Assembly (NCBI GenBank): GCA_964020155.1
Contig: OZ026559.1
Location: 4,763,174-4,818,173 of the forward strand
Source of the DNA: Chondrilla cf. caribensis
Lineage: Eukaryota > Porifera > Demospongiae > Chondrillida > Chondrillidae
Direction of reading: 5' to 3'
DNA length: 55,000 nt
Shown: positions 11,845 through 22,900 of the stretch, in pieces
Numbering within the stretch: position 1 is the first letter of the stretch
How the letters are laid out: every line of letters begins with the position of its first letter
The notes under the pieces: generated by a model
What the model was told of the DNA's origin: nothing
Database searches by the model: none
What the model saw: the letters and a program-made list of their open reading frames with translations, nothing else
Made by a program: the position numbers and the translations under genes

Positions 11845-11950
11845 TGAGTGCATGCTAGTGGGTGTGTCAGTACATGTTGGTGGGTGTATCAGTGCATGTT
11901 AGCCTAAGTGTCAGTATGTGTTTGTTTGTTTCTGTGTGTGTACGTGCATG

Positions 11951-11991
<41 letters not shown>

Positions 11992-12235
11992 GTGTGTGTA
12001 TGTGTGTTAGTGTGGTGTGTAAGTACATGTTGGTGGGTAAGTACATGTTGGTGGGTGTGTCTGTGCATGTTATTGGGTGTGTCAGTACATGTTGGTGGGT
12101 GTGTCAGTGCATGTTAGTCTGTGTGTAGGTACATGTTGGTGTGTGTGTGTACATGTGTATGTGTGTGCATGCATATGTGTGAGTATGTGCGTGTGTGTGT
12201 GTGTGTGTGTCTGTGTGTGTGAAGAAGAGCTGTAT
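11845..12235. repeat. GT-rich minisatellite, about 22-bp unit
   Basis: Repeats of GTACATGTTGGTGGGTGTGT and variants are mixed with pure GT runs. Related blocks lie at 22,905-23,030 and 30,240-30,430. Confidence 0.8.
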
Positions 12236-12305
12236 AGGTGTTGGTGTACGTATACACATATTCATGACTGTGTCTACATAATAGGTCCATAGTAACTGTA
12301 CTTAC

Positions 12306-12337
12306 CACCATCATCATCACTATCTAGATCTACACCG
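12306..12337 (-). other. Candidate 32-nt microexon between units
   Basis: On the minus strand a TTTCACAG acceptor is followed by 32 nt reading (C)GGT GTA GAT CTA GAT AGT GAT GAT GAT GGT(G), that is GVDLDSDDDG, and a consensus donor GTAAGT. The equivalent place in unit C (30,945-30,922) has the same acceptor and donor around 24 nt. Conservation of both splice sites is suggestive; no transcript context is known. Confidence 0.3.
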
Positions 12338-12489
12338 CTGTGAAACAAGATTCTTGGTTTAATGTGACACACTTTGATTTTGTATCAAGGCTAATAATTA
12401 TTAGTACAGTTTTAATATGATTGCAATATTATCATGGCTAAGTAGTTTATAATAATTTAATTAATGTTAAAAGGTAATATAATTAATTA

Positions 12490-13021
12490 AATAAAAGCAA
12501 ATGATTTTGATATAATATAAGCATAATTATCATTAGACTATAATATTATATTTCAAAGATAGTTTGTTGCAACTCCACATGTAAATGTATATATATATAT
12601 TATATACATTTTATGAATACATAATTTTATATTTGTGCATGCGCTACTGTGATATACTGTATGTTGTTGTATGAGTAGATTGAGAATATTGCAGATCGAA
12701 TGTTTATTACCATTAGAAAACCATACACTCACACACTGCAAGCTACTAGCTACTGGCCTACCAAGTAGACACACAACACTATAACAGTGAGCTACACTAG
12801 AAGTACGCATACAGTGATAGTGAGCCTACAGTGATAAGATGATAAGCACAACTTAATATGTATGCAATGACTTAAGATGAACTACCATATAAGAATCAGA
12901 TGCTACAACAATGAAACTACAATTACATTCTATACACTGAAAATGTAATGAAAGTGAAAATAATGTGATTGACTACAATCAAAGTTGCTTTAACTATTCA
13001 AAATGTACGTAATTTTCCCTG
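12490..13021 (-). other. Downstream block of gene B
   Basis: This is a paralogue of 1-536. It holds the conserved AATAAA (plus TTTATT at 12,703-12,708) and no ORF of interest. Confidence 0.6.
12703..12708 (-). terminator. Polyadenylation signal AATAAA of gene B
   Basis: TTTATT on the plus strand, about 315 nt beyond the stop of gene B, at the same place as in A, C and D. Confidence 0.5.
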
Positions 13022-16000
13022 TCAACAGGTCAGCTTGGCAACAACATCAATATGACCTGCGGCTCGGGCAATATCCAGCGCCGTCTGTCCCTTGTTGTTA
13101 GTCTTGTTCTTGTCACATCCAAGTTCAAGGAGTTTTGTTACAACATTCACATGACCTTCCTGAGCTGCAAAATGCAGTGCTGTCATTCCCTCCATGTCTG
13201 TCCCATTCACATCCATTCTACGGTTGACAAGTACAGCAACAACATCCACATGGCCATACAAAGCTGCCGCGTGGAGTGCTGTAGCTTCATTTTTAGTAGT
13301 CACATTCATGTCACATCCAAGTTCAATGAGTTTAGTGACAACTTCCACATGACCTTTCTCAGCTGCAATGTGTAGTGCTGTGCGTCTCAGAAGGTCTCTC
13401 TCATTCACATCACATCCAAGTTCAACTAGTTTGGCAACGACATCCACACGACCCTCTGTAGCTGCACTGTGTAGTGCGGTCGATCCATTGTTATCGATCT
13501 TGCTCGTGTCACATTTTAGTTCAACGAGTTTAGCAACAACATCCACATGACCACTGCCAGCTGCAATATGTAGTGCGGTACATCCATAGTTATCGATCTT
13601 GTTCATGTCACATTTTAGTTCAACGAGTTTAGCAATGACATACACATGACCATTGTTAGCTGCATTATGTAGTGCGGTCCGTCCATTGTTATCGATCTTG
13701 CTCGTGTCACATCCAAGTTCAACGAGTTTAGCAACAACATCCACATGACCATTGCCAGCTGCAATATGTAGTGCGGTCCGTCCATTGTTATCGGTCTTGC
13801 TCGTGTTACATCCAAGTTCAACGAGTTTAGCAACAACATCCACATGACCATAGCCAGCTGCATAATGTAGTGCGGTCCGTCCATTGTCATTGGTCTTGCT
13901 CAAGTCACATCCGAGTTCAACGAGTTTTTCAACGATGTCCACATGACCCCGTATAGCTGCGGCATGAAGTGGTGTATGTCCGTTAACAAGGCGATTAACA
14001 TCAAAACCAGGCATATTCCTACATTTCTGCACAACATTTTCAAAATCGCTTATGTTTCCGCTAGAAGCCGCGTCATGCAGAGCTAAAGATAACACATTTA
14101 CTGGTTGATCATCTGGCTTTGGAATCTATAGAAAATGAAGTAATGAAATAATAATGTTAAGTATACCCAAATGGCTGAAATTTTTGTGGGACTTTATATT
14201 TGCAAATTTAATTTGCGAATATGGGAAGGTTGTGGAAATAAATCACAAGATTTTCTGTACCCATTGCCCAGCTATAAAAAACGAGAACACACAAGAGAAC
14301 CTGCGGGGAACGTGCCCAACCAGGGTTGAATCTTCATACACTCCAAAGCGAACAGTTCTTCCCTATTGTGAAGTTCCCAGTGGCAGGCAAGCACCTGGCT
14401 GCTGCCGCTCCAACTACTCTGATAAATGTGGTATGCGCAAATGCAACTCTGAAACTCAAACCTTCAAGATATTGCTGGCTTCCTTTCCCAACGAACAAAG
14501 TGCCAAATAATATCATCTTGTATTTCAGGTGTCACTATTTTTCCTCTCTATCCGACAAACAAATTTACACCCCATGCCCATCCATGTGTGTATGAATTGA
14601 CGGGGACAACAACTAGCAGGCATAGTATAACTTCTTGCCAACCAGTACAAATGGCACAAAACTGAGACATCATTTTACAAGTGGTCTACTGTATACACAT
14701 GTTATGACATGTCACCTGTACAAAGCTCACTGGTAGGTCTTCCTTCATTTCTTGGCCAAGACTGTTCATTTTTGGGAAACCCTCTTTCTTGATCATCACA
14801 TCACACAGTCTACGTACAGTCTCCAACGAACCATGATCTCTCATGTGGAGATACAGCATTTGAGTAGCTGCATCATTGCTTGTATTCTTCAATTCAAAGA
14901 ACAAGCTCTCAGGTATGACTTTGTCTATGTTCAATAATAGAACAATTTCATGTGTGTCAACGCTTCCAAGAAACTTGTCCTTATACTTCTCGAAAAAATC
15001 TTTGCAGTCAAATTTTCTTTCTACAAACAATGAGTGAAAATAGAGGAATAAAATGATAGAGGAGCTGTCCAAAGTGTTAACATCTTTCAGTACATACTCC
15101 TCAACACAGAAGATTCATCATTGAAAGTTGAGTTGAATGCAGTAGCATATACAACAACCAAGTGATATGTGCCATCAATAATTATAAAACAAGATGGACT
15201 TCAGCTACAGTAGGATGTTATGTATGCATGCAGGGCCAACGGAAGCTATCCAAAAGTGGTAAGGCCAAAAAACTTCAAAACAGATCATGGTTTCGCTGTC
15301 TTCAGCATAGTGTTCCCAATTCCAGTGAGAAAACCACTGTGGTTTGAACGGGTGCAGAACAACAGTCGCCTTTTCAGATCAAGTCCAGCACCTGGACCAG
15401 CCATACCCAAATCACTACCCTACCAGTAACCCTACTTCTACCCCTACCCTACCCTACCCTAATATGTTAGGATCATGCAGGATTAGGGTTACTTATACAT
15501 TGATCAATGGCTGGTCCAGGTGTTACACTTGATCCATCTTTCTAAACGATCACTTTGAGAAATTGAAGTGAATGGGGTGATGTGGTTTCTCTCCAATGGA
15601 AGGTGTGCGTATTTCACTTCATTTGGATGATTTACTGGACTGAACCATCTTTCACTTCCATGAGGTAAGAATGAATACTCCAATCAAAAAGTAACAATAA
15701 AATACAAAAGGCCATGTATGCTTAGTCCACTAGAATACATAATTGTATACCATGCTAATTTTCACCATATTTCTTAATTGAATTGACAACCTGTACGAAA
15801 AGACAATGTCCTTTAGCTGATATTTTTGGAGGGGAAGGTATTTGTCAATAAAACGTTCACAAAATTCGCCAAACAAAATCTTGAAAAAATTGGCTCGCAT
15901 ATATACATATATTATGGTATAATGGAATATTATGGTATAATGATCCCATATTTCACATTTCAGTGTAGATTTTCTTATTCATCTAGACTAAGTAAGCACG

Positions 16001-16241
16001 AATCACTAATCACATAAAATACTACTACCATGGCAACAACATGCACAAGTCTTAGAATGTTTCGGGAACAGATGTACAAGAATTCTCACATACCAGAAAG
16101 TTAAGTTAACTCAGAGACTGCTGGCAAATTGAGAATGACCATCTGGTATGTAAGACTAACACACAACCATAAACAGGAGATCAGTCATAATTCTAGCTAC
16201 TTACCAGTTTCTCCTGGCCGTGGGTCGACTGGGCTAGCCAT
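13022..16241 (-). CDS. Gene B: CARD-like / ankyrin-repeat protein
   Basis: There are three coding exons: 16241-16205 (leader MASPVDPRPGET), 15020-14731 (290 nt, CARD-like) and 14125-13022 (ankyrin). Junctions are GT-AG with phases 1 and 0; 476 residues. The CARD-like domain is of a second type shared with D (ERKFDCKDFFEKYKDKF, LHMRDHGSLETVRRLCDVMI). About ten ankyrin repeats follow; repeats 2-6 are unusually alike (TSKTDNNGRTALH and TSKIDNNG variants), suggesting recent internal duplication or conversion. The last five repeats, starting at CDVNERDLLRRTALH, line up with the other genes. Intron 2 contains half of MITE family 1. Role as an adaptor or sensor is inferred from domain content. Confidence 0.85.
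14163..14496. mobile_element. MITE family 1, left half only, intron 2 of gene B
   Basis: The left end TACCCAAATGGCTGAAATTT and interior match the other copies up to TTTCCCAACGAACAA. The right half and right TIR are absent. Confidence 0.65.
15021..16204 (-). other. Intron 1 of gene B
   Basis: This 1.2-kb intron has no second CARD exon. It includes a short inverted sequence around 15,385-15,530 (AGCACCTGGACCAGCCAT... GGCTGGTCCAGGTGT) and a CCCTA-rich stretch at 15,418-15,460, which may be a remnant TIR element. Otherwise nothing recognisable. Confidence 0.5.
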
Positions 16242-16400
16242 TTCGTTGAACTAACAAACTGAATAAATATAAAAGATAAAAATGGAGTACTTTACTTGTC
16301 ATAGAGTACAATCCACCTTAGTCTGGTGTAGCCGACCACTGCAGTTATTCTGTTTCAACACTGGTTTGTATTAGCTCGGGATCCTCACTGGTTAAAGTAC
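16242..16400 (-). promoter_or_regulatory. Upstream region of gene B conserved in A and C
   Basis: This is a near-identical relative of 6,010-6,171 and 26,747-26,910, directly before the leader exon. The boundaries of conservation with A end where the retroelement interrupts A. Confidence 0.4.
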
Positions 16401-16787
16401 ACTCTAATTATTGTGCAATAATAATGGAAGGATAGGGTACGGGCCACACTAGATTATGAGAAAAGAACGCACAACACATAATATCATGTGAAATCAAACT
16501 ATAACCCTTTTCTAACTTTGCCTCCACAACTCATAAGCGAACATGGGCAGCAATTGGGATCATACAGGAAAAACGGCCCCCAGCGCCATTGTATTCTACG
16601 ACTAGGTTAGGGTTGGCGATAATGTTAGTTTGTAAGAAGAACGACAGCCCAGCAATTTTGTATTCTACTACTAGGTTAGGGTTAGGGTTATGGTTAGTTT
16701 CAAAATATTATATTCTTGTGAATTATGTGAAAGATCCTTAATATGCACTGATATAATTCACAAGCTAATCTTAATCCCAACCCTAAC

Positions 16788-18030
16788 TAGTCTGGCGTAG
16801 CCGACCCTTGATCTGCCATTTCATTTGTTGGGGTGGAGAAAGGGTCTGGGGACATTGCTATTCAATAGTGGTAGCAAAGGGGCGGGGGCGAATGAGATAT
16901 AATTTAATATAATGGCCATCGCAGCACAAGGGGTGGTCACCTTGTATGCTCATATATATACCGTCCACGACCAGGTCAAGATGTGGTCGAGAGGTCAAGG
17001 CCCTTCAGATGCTGTGGTCAAGGGGTCAAAGGCCTTTACAATGGATGGATGGTTAAATGGTCAAGCACCTTCTAAAGCCGTTAAATTCTTTGACCATTAC
17101 CTGGAATTATAGACAATCTATACTAAGGTTACCAGGTTACATATCATAAATTGTCTCTGGTGGAACAAAAGGAATCTTCATGATTGTTTAGATCATTATT
17201 TAGGTGATACCCATCTCAATCCGCATTCGCAAAGTCATCCTACTCCAGTCTAAATCATACCTTGCACAATATGGCACAAAAGATGTGCAAAATAGATTTA
17301 CCGTCTCTACTGTACCCACAATGACATCAAAATGTAGGTGATGGGCACCTCAATCCCCATTTGGCACCTTTTAGTCTAGCAACAAGGTGTCTAGAAATTA
17401 AAATCGTTCATCCATTAAATTGCCATGACCTACTGACTGACTTGGAGTACAGTGCACTGTGAACAAAAGCTTTAATGGACGACCCTTGGTGCCTTATATT
17501 ATTGGTGCCACAATACAAGCTGCCTCCTTGCAAACGTGCCCTAGTTTCCTCCCAGCAATTAGTAACTCCACACAATTAATGTCGTAGACGTTGTAGGGGT
17601 CGAACCGAAGATTAATAGATGTTCCAATGGTAATACGATCAACTTCATACAGCATAATGCCCCTAGCTTTTGTTGCAAAGAAAGCTAGCAAAATGTCATG
17701 AGAAGGAGAACGTGAAGACACTATCGTGATCTAGAATGACGTCATGGTCAAATTAAAAATTTGGAGTGGGTTAAACGAAAAGGCAATTCTGAGCATGGTC
17801 AAACAGTCAAGGCTAAATTTTGATAGTCAAATATCGGTAAAGTGTTGGGTTCAACGTTGGACATTTCACCACTACCGAATAGCAATGTCCCCAGACCACT
17901 TCTCATGGTAACCAAATTATTCCTCAAACAATATGTGGATACACATAATCATTACAACAGAAATACATAAAGACCCTTTCTCCGCCCCTAAAAATAAAAT
18001 GGCGGGTCAAGGGTCGGCTACGCCAGACTA
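16788..18030. mobile_element. MULE-like element (TAGTCTGGCGTAGCC ends) with 9-bp target duplication
   Basis: The TIRs are TAGTCTGGCGTAGCCGACCC and GGGTCGGCTACGCCAGACTA. The left flank is AACCCTAAC (16,779-16,787). Removing the nested element that follows gives the same AACCCTAAC on the right. Nine-bp duplications are characteristic of Mutator-like elements. A relative at 28,177-28,350 has the same terminal sequence and also a 9-bp duplication. No transposase is present. It carries a HIRAN-like fragment and a copy of the unit C element at 27,294-28,144. Confidence 0.75.
17494..17721 (-). pseudogene. HIRAN-like domain fragment inside a TIR element
   Basis: The 75-residue frame has no ATG start (it opens at GTG) but contains YEVDRITIGTSINLRFDPYN, VYDINCVELLIAGRKLGHV and CKEAACIVAP. 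The order R.(D/N)P.N.YD.N.(V/I)...G.KLGHV...A matches the HIRAN domain core, known from DNA-repair helicases such as HLTF and from many small metazoan proteins. Here it is probably captured or element-encoded sequence. Full-length function is not expected. Confidence 0.5.
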
Positions 18031-18033
18031 AAC

Positions 18034-18631
18034 CGGTTGTGCCCAAAATGCGGACCATCCACGCAAACCGTGGACTGATAATGCGGACGGTGGACGTAGT
18101 GTGCCAAAATCATCACTGCTCTCGGCGAAACTCTCCATTGCAGACGAATCTATATAGTAATACAACTGAAATAACCGTACTGTTTCACGAGCAAAGTTTC
18201 TCCCGCTCACCCGAAGGAATTTTAAACAGATGACAGGCTGTTCATGCACCGTGTCACTGGCGTCATCGTCGCTTCTAGGCTGTTTATCCCTAGCATTTGC
18301 AATAGGAAAGGTTGTGTCGGGCTGATTCGAGTCAGGTTGATTACAGTATTTTCCGAGGTGTCCAGGTCGACAGCTGATACATCGAACCTGATTTAACACA
18401 AATGTAGTTGCGGCACTTGAGTCTTGGCGAATTTATTACATCGACAACAAGACATTGGGAAACTATTCAGTTTTGCGGGTAATTGCTAAAAAATGTTTTA
18501 AATCTGACGTCGATCGTCCGCACTTTAGATATCTTCGTATCTGCGGGTTTAGACATTTAGGCACTTGTGGGCGCTAATTGGTGTCGCTATACTAAAGTAC
18601 AGGTCCGCGGTCCGCATTTTAGGCACAACCG
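18034..18631. mobile_element. Nested 0.6-kb TIR element with 7-8-bp target duplication
   Basis: The ends CGGTTGTGCCCAAAATGCGG and CCGCATTTTAGGCACAACCG are inverted. The flank ACTAAACC occurs on both sides (18,027-18,034 and 18,632-18,639). It is inserted exactly at the right edge of the 16,788 element, so it is younger. Its one long frame (18,028-18,399, minus) has Cys/His residues (CISCRPGHLGKYC) but does not match a standard zinc knuckle spacing. Confidence 0.7.
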
Positions 18632-18771
18632 ACTAAACCCTAACCTCGTTGTAGAATAAACGGCGCTGGGGGGTCGTTCTTGCTCCGATATAATTTACAA
18701 ACTAACCCTAACCCTAACCTTGTTGTAGAATACAACGGCGCTGGGGAGTCGTTCTTCCTACATGACCCGGC

Positions 18772-19300
18772 AATAGTTAAGAGATCCGATCCGGGAGTTA
18801 ATTACCAGGTACGTAAATAATTTTGATGCATGCGTCGTTTAAATATATTTGATACACAGGATTAGGACAAGACTCTAGACGTACCTTTGTAGTAGATACG
18901 CAGCAAATGTTCTCCGAAAGGTATACCGAGTCTCGTTGTCAAGCGTACGCCTGAGGGTTTAGGATCTTTGCTAGCGTTAGCGGGCCCGGGTTCTTGCCAA
19001 AACTCGACTGGGATGTAGTCAGCCCCTTTTCCGGTACGCTTCCTTATATGTAAGCAGGAAAAGTTCCGGTAAAGGATGAATATCATTAACAATACATAGA
19101 GTACAGTAATAATAGTATCAAAGGATTTATAATAATATGTATTATCACGATAAGCAAAAGAAATCAATTAGATCTTTGATGCCTCATTATCATTTTGTAT
19201 GGATCATTTCTCACTCGGTGATATGATGATCGAGCTTCTCTCAGGCATAAAATGGATGAATGAAGGAGGGCAAAACTCAATCTTCATCTTATCAGGAGAT
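18772..19300. other. Unit backbone upstream of gene B, no gene seen
   Basis: It is paralogous to unit A around 7,680-7,880 and unit C around 27,060-27,270. It includes a remnant of the TAGTC..CCAGCCCCTTTTCCGG element type at 19,016-19,075. The 101-residue frame at 18,862-19,167 (minus) has no recognisable domain. Confidence 0.5.
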
Positions 19301-19309
19301 AATCCGGTT

Positions 19310-20110
19310 GTAGGCAATGTTCCTCTTTTGTTCACATCATACTAAGCTCAATGGCTGTAATATATAGCAACAACACCCACATGACCCAGTATAGCTGCAT
19401 GATGTAGTGGTGCCAATCCATCATGCTGCTATACAGGGTCATGTGGGTGTTGTCCCATTTTGTTGGTTTTTGTTCACATCACATCTAAGCTCAATGGCTG
19501 CATATAGCAACAACACCCACATGACCCTGTATAGCTGCATGATGTAGTGGTACCAATCCATCATGCTGCTATACAGGGTCACGTGGGTGTTGTCCCATTT
19601 TGTTGGTTTTTGTTCACATCACATCTAAGCTCAATGGCTGCATATAGCAACAACACCCACATGACCCTGTATAGCTGTATGGTGTAGTGGTGCCAGTCCA
19701 TCATTATTTGTCTTGTTCATGTTCAATGCGCTTAAGTAGTGACAACACCCACAAGATTCTTATGAGCAGTGATGTGAAGCACCGTTCATCCTGCACCTTC
19801 ATCCTTATCCATGTCACATACCAGTTTGACTAATATAGTGACAGTACCTACGTTCATGACCTACATCAGGTGCAAAATGTAGTGCTGTAAGCCTGTCAGT
19901 GTTAGTTTGGCATTCAAGTTCAAATGCATTTAGTAACAGTATACATGTGACCCATGTTGGCTACTTGAAGTAGTCTATCGATCCATGTCCATCAATGGCA
20001 ATCCCGTCTACATCCAGTTGACATGACATGTGTGTTTGCAAGATTTACTGATGTAGTAAAATGTAGTGCGGTATGTCCTTTATAGTTTGTTAAGGGTTGG
20101 ATATAGGAGA
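19310..20110 (-). pseudogene. Decayed ankyrin-repeat exon with fold-back repeats, unit B
   Basis: It is a paralogue of 8,935-9,600 and 28,560-29,235. At 19,340-19,690 the ankyrin remnant is amplified about three times with a period near 138 bp. Each copy contains CAACACCCACATGACCCTGT followed about 45 bp later by its inverse ACAGGGTCATGTGGGTGTTG. Confidence 0.7.
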
Positions 20111-20129
20111 AAGAGACAATAATATAGCA

Positions 20130-20640
20130 TGTGCATGTTATTCCAATACAGACACGCAGTAATGGTCACACTTTAATGGTGCAGTTAATTCAGTAACATA
20201 AGCACACATCGTTAGTAATTAATTAGAGCAAAGACATTTTGTGTGTGTACATACATGCATGCAATAATAATAATGACATACAAATGATAATACTGAATGC
20301 ATGTATTTATGCATGTGTAAGGGTAATTTATACATAATAATATTATTTAATAACAATATGAACTGTGACTTGTTATTTGGTAATAAAGTCTGCCATAACA
20401 ACCATCACCAAACAATGATATTGTTACCATGGAAACAGTGTTGACACGGGGTTGACACAAAGTAAAACAAAAAATGGTTGAAAATAGTCTCCTCTTCTCT
20501 GCCTTTGTAGTCTATGTGTCAAGGCTTGTGGAACCTGTGAAAGACCAGATTTCAAGATGAAAAGAACCACATCATACATAACATGTGCACACTGGTGGAG
20601 ATGTACACACATGCAAGACATATGCACACAACACACAAAA
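20130..20640 (-). pseudogene. Copied 3' end of PHACTR, including the terminal exon, unit B
   Basis: It is closely similar to 36,800-37,318. The terminal exon copy is 20,534-20,519 and reads (R)FHKP then TGA with an intact AG acceptor. Confidence 0.8.
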
Positions 20641-20642
<2 letters not shown>

Positions 20643-20739
<97 letters not shown>

Positions 20740-20798
20740 CCGCACACACACACATACACACACACATATACACACACACCAAACACACACACACACAC

Positions 20799-20861
<63 letters not shown>

Positions 20862-20908
20862 GCACACACACACACGTACACACACACACATACAAGCACA
20901 CACACACA

Positions 20909-20943
<35 letters not shown>

Positions 20944-20981
20944 GCACACACACACACGTACACACACACACACACACACAC

Positions 20982-21031
<50 letters not shown>
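20643..21031. repeat. (CA)n microsatellite with interruptions, about 390 bp
   Basis: CA repeat interrupted by CACAAGCACAC, CACACGTACAC and CATACA variants. Long frames on both strands here are repeat artefacts. Confidence 0.95.
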
Positions 21032-21038
<7 letters not shown>

Positions 21039-21044
21039 ACATAC

Positions 21045-21640
21045 ATAGGCACATGCACACACTCAGCTGTGCATTAAGTTCCTATCTATGTCCTTACGTA
21101 CATACGTACCTTTCTTGTTAGAATCCCCTTCTTCTTCTCAAATTCCTCTCTTCTCCGCTGTTCACTGTCTCCTGAAAGTTGAATCAACATCAACCTTGTT
21201 GAGGTCGACAAGTTTAGTCAATGTACCAATGTGGCCATTTCCAGCTGCAATATGGACTGCGGTCAATCCCTTGTGGTCAGTCTAAGTTCAACAAGTTTGG
21301 CAACAACATCCACCTGATCCCTCTCATGATGTAGTGCAGTCAATCCATTGTTATCAGTCTTGTACATGTCACATCCAAGTTCAACGAGTTTAGCGACGAC
21401 ACCAACACAACCCTGTTCAGCTGCTGTATGAAGTGCGGTTTGACCGTCATAGAGATTGTTGACATCACATTCCCCACTGACTACAATGCTCTCAACGTCT
21501 GCAACGCGACCAGCAAAGGCTGCACGATGTAGAGGCAAATATGGTTCCTGTTCTTGAGAATCAGGTGGGACCTTGTCGTTTTCGTGATCCCATGCTCGCT
21601 GGTCCAGATATCTATAGGAGAATAGAGTACATTGCTTACT
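21045..21640 (-). pseudogene. PHACTR linker-exon copy and broken ankyrin gene, unit B
   Basis: 21,171-21,110 is an intact copy of PHACTR exon 6 (DSEQRRREEFEKKKGILTRK). It is joined to ankyrin coding DNA whose exon begins after TCTCCTATAG at 21,611. That frame reads YLDQRAWDHENDKVPPD, then LPLHRAAFAGRVADVES, QTALHTAAEQGCVGVV and LTALHHERDQVDVV, and stops at KLVELRLTTRD. The next frame continues the repeats (HIAAGNGHIGTLTKLVDLN). The N-terminal part is unlike genes A-D and suggests a separate ankyrin gene lineage. Confidence 0.65.
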
Positions 21641-21744
21641 ATGTCTGAATAACATAATATGGATGTGAGAAGTACATGATTAGCATTTCTCTTTGATCCA
21701 CCCACACAACATGTTAGAATTTTACGTATTAAACATCCTCTTAC

Positions 21745-21850
21745 ATTATGTACGATGTGCTGTACAGGACAGCTCAAGTGACATGTACGATGTACTGTAC
21801 ATGACGGCTCAAGTGACAACTTGTACGATGTACCGTACAAGACAGTTTAA
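21745..21850. repeat. Minisatellite, about 38-bp unit, three copies
   Basis: Same repeat as at 10,740-11,020, with fewer copies. Confidence 0.8.
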
Positions 21851-22061
21851 GTGTCACAACTACTGTAGACTCCTCAACACATTGTAGGGTGAACAGACAC
21901 AAGTTACCCCACCTCCAGTGTTCCAAGCCAACCCGGCTTCACTCAACCCGACTATAACACCAGTATCGTATCGGTTGTGGTAGACATAATATTGTATGAA
22001 CTAATCGGACGGGTTTCCTACGATATGATACTGTGTGTACATGAGTTCTTCCTATGCTCAC

Positions 22062-22121
22062 CGGTAGTTCTTTGTTTGTGTCTTGACGATCATTTCCGTC
22101 ACAAAACCTTTTGGCGGCCAT
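22062..22121 (-). CDS. Possible leader exon MAAKRF..., unit B
   Basis: A 20-residue exon MAAKRFCDGNDRQDTNKELP ends at a GTGAGC donor in phase 0. It is the paralogue of 11,228-11,287. It may have served the ankyrin gene at 21,185-21,611, but direct joining to that exon is out of frame, so either an exon is missing or the gene is dead. Confidence 0.4.
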
Positions 22122-22124
22122 TTT

Positions 22125-22900
22125 CGTAGTCTGCGGACGGAAGAACAGTAGGGAAAGTCCCTCCATGTGTCATTGCTGTTCCATTGGAACATGGTGGGTC
22201 GAAATGAAGATTTCGAACGCAATGAGTACGAAGCAAAGAGATGGACGATCTATGCATGATCCACATTTATGAGTTCAAATACAATGGAGCCTTGTACAGC
22301 TACTATTACCCCTGACTAAGTAGGGAGAAACGACCATGATTATTCGTGTCTTGCCTAGGGAAGCGACCGTCGAGGGGAACTTCATTTTGTCGAGAAAGAA
22401 TATAATTTGAAATGGGGTGCGTGGTTCTGAATACGATAGGTTAGTTGAGGAAACTCGTGAATAACCAGCACACGGGAACCGAGTGGGTAAGCAAATCAAC
22501 TGACGGACATGTCGCGAGTGAGAGGAATGATTGGGCCATGCAAGTCTGATACACAGTTTATCATCCAGTGGTTCTGAAATAGTATATATGTGAGAGGTGG
22601 TCATTTTCATTATTCGTCATTGAAAAGTTCCACAAGTGCACAAAACGATCCAATGGGTCAAACAACACTACACTCAAGCTCCAAGAAACAACTGTCCTCT
22701 TCACAGCAGACGTGCACACTAACAAAAGACACTATATTGCACTCCATGTGGCTAAGTAGAGTGGGTCAGAGGCTGATATAATGGTAAATGTAAGTTGGAT
22801 GGAGTGGTCAAAGCATGCAGGATGGGATGATAAACTGGGAATTGATTTTAACCTGACTTGTGACAGGAGATGTGGTATAGAGGATGTACTTGTGCTTGTG
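22125..22900. other. Unit backbone, no gene seen
   Basis: It is paralogous to 11,290-11,840 and to 29,580-30,230. Unit C lacks the part equivalent to about 20,470-22,290. Confidence 0.5.

Larger units (their letters stand above)
16556..18768. mobile_element. 2.2-kb composite TIR element, unit B
   Basis: The ends GGGATCATACAGGAAAAACG and CGTTCTTCCTACATGACCC are inverted copies that continue into CCCCAGCGCC / GGCGCTGGGG. Units A and C read GGCAATGGTTAAGAGATCC or GCAGCAATGGTTAAGAGATCC without it. The interior carries TTAGGGTTAGGGTTA-like runs and two nested elements (16,788-18,030 and about 18,034-18,631). Confidence 0.75.

Noticed and set aside
15418..15470. CCCTACC repeats as telomeric sequence
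   Set aside because: Irregular, very short and flanked by inverted GGACCAGCCAT / ATGGCTGGTCC sequences, so more likely inside a small element.
18028..18399. Retroviral-type CCHC zinc knuckle (CISCRPGHLGKYC)
   Set aside because: Spacing between the second Cys and His is one residue short of the standard knuckle, the frame has no ATG, and it lies wholly inside a short TIR element.
16620..18720. TTAGGGTTAGGGTTA and CCCTAACCC runs as a telomere or telomeric insertion
   Set aside because: Only two to three units each, placed symmetrically within a TIR element; they are part of the transposon.
20424..21121. Long Cys/Val or His/Thr ORFs
   Set aside because: Translation of CA/GT microsatellite; the same happens at 10,026-10,369, 37,209-37,447, 38,491-38,955, 40,223-40,466, 52,023-52,227 and 54,482-54,805.
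22275..22610. 111-residue ORF similar to one at 29,562-29,909 as a gene
   Set aside because: The two frames agree only over part of their length and carry length changes; conservation follows the unit duplication, with no codon-pattern support.
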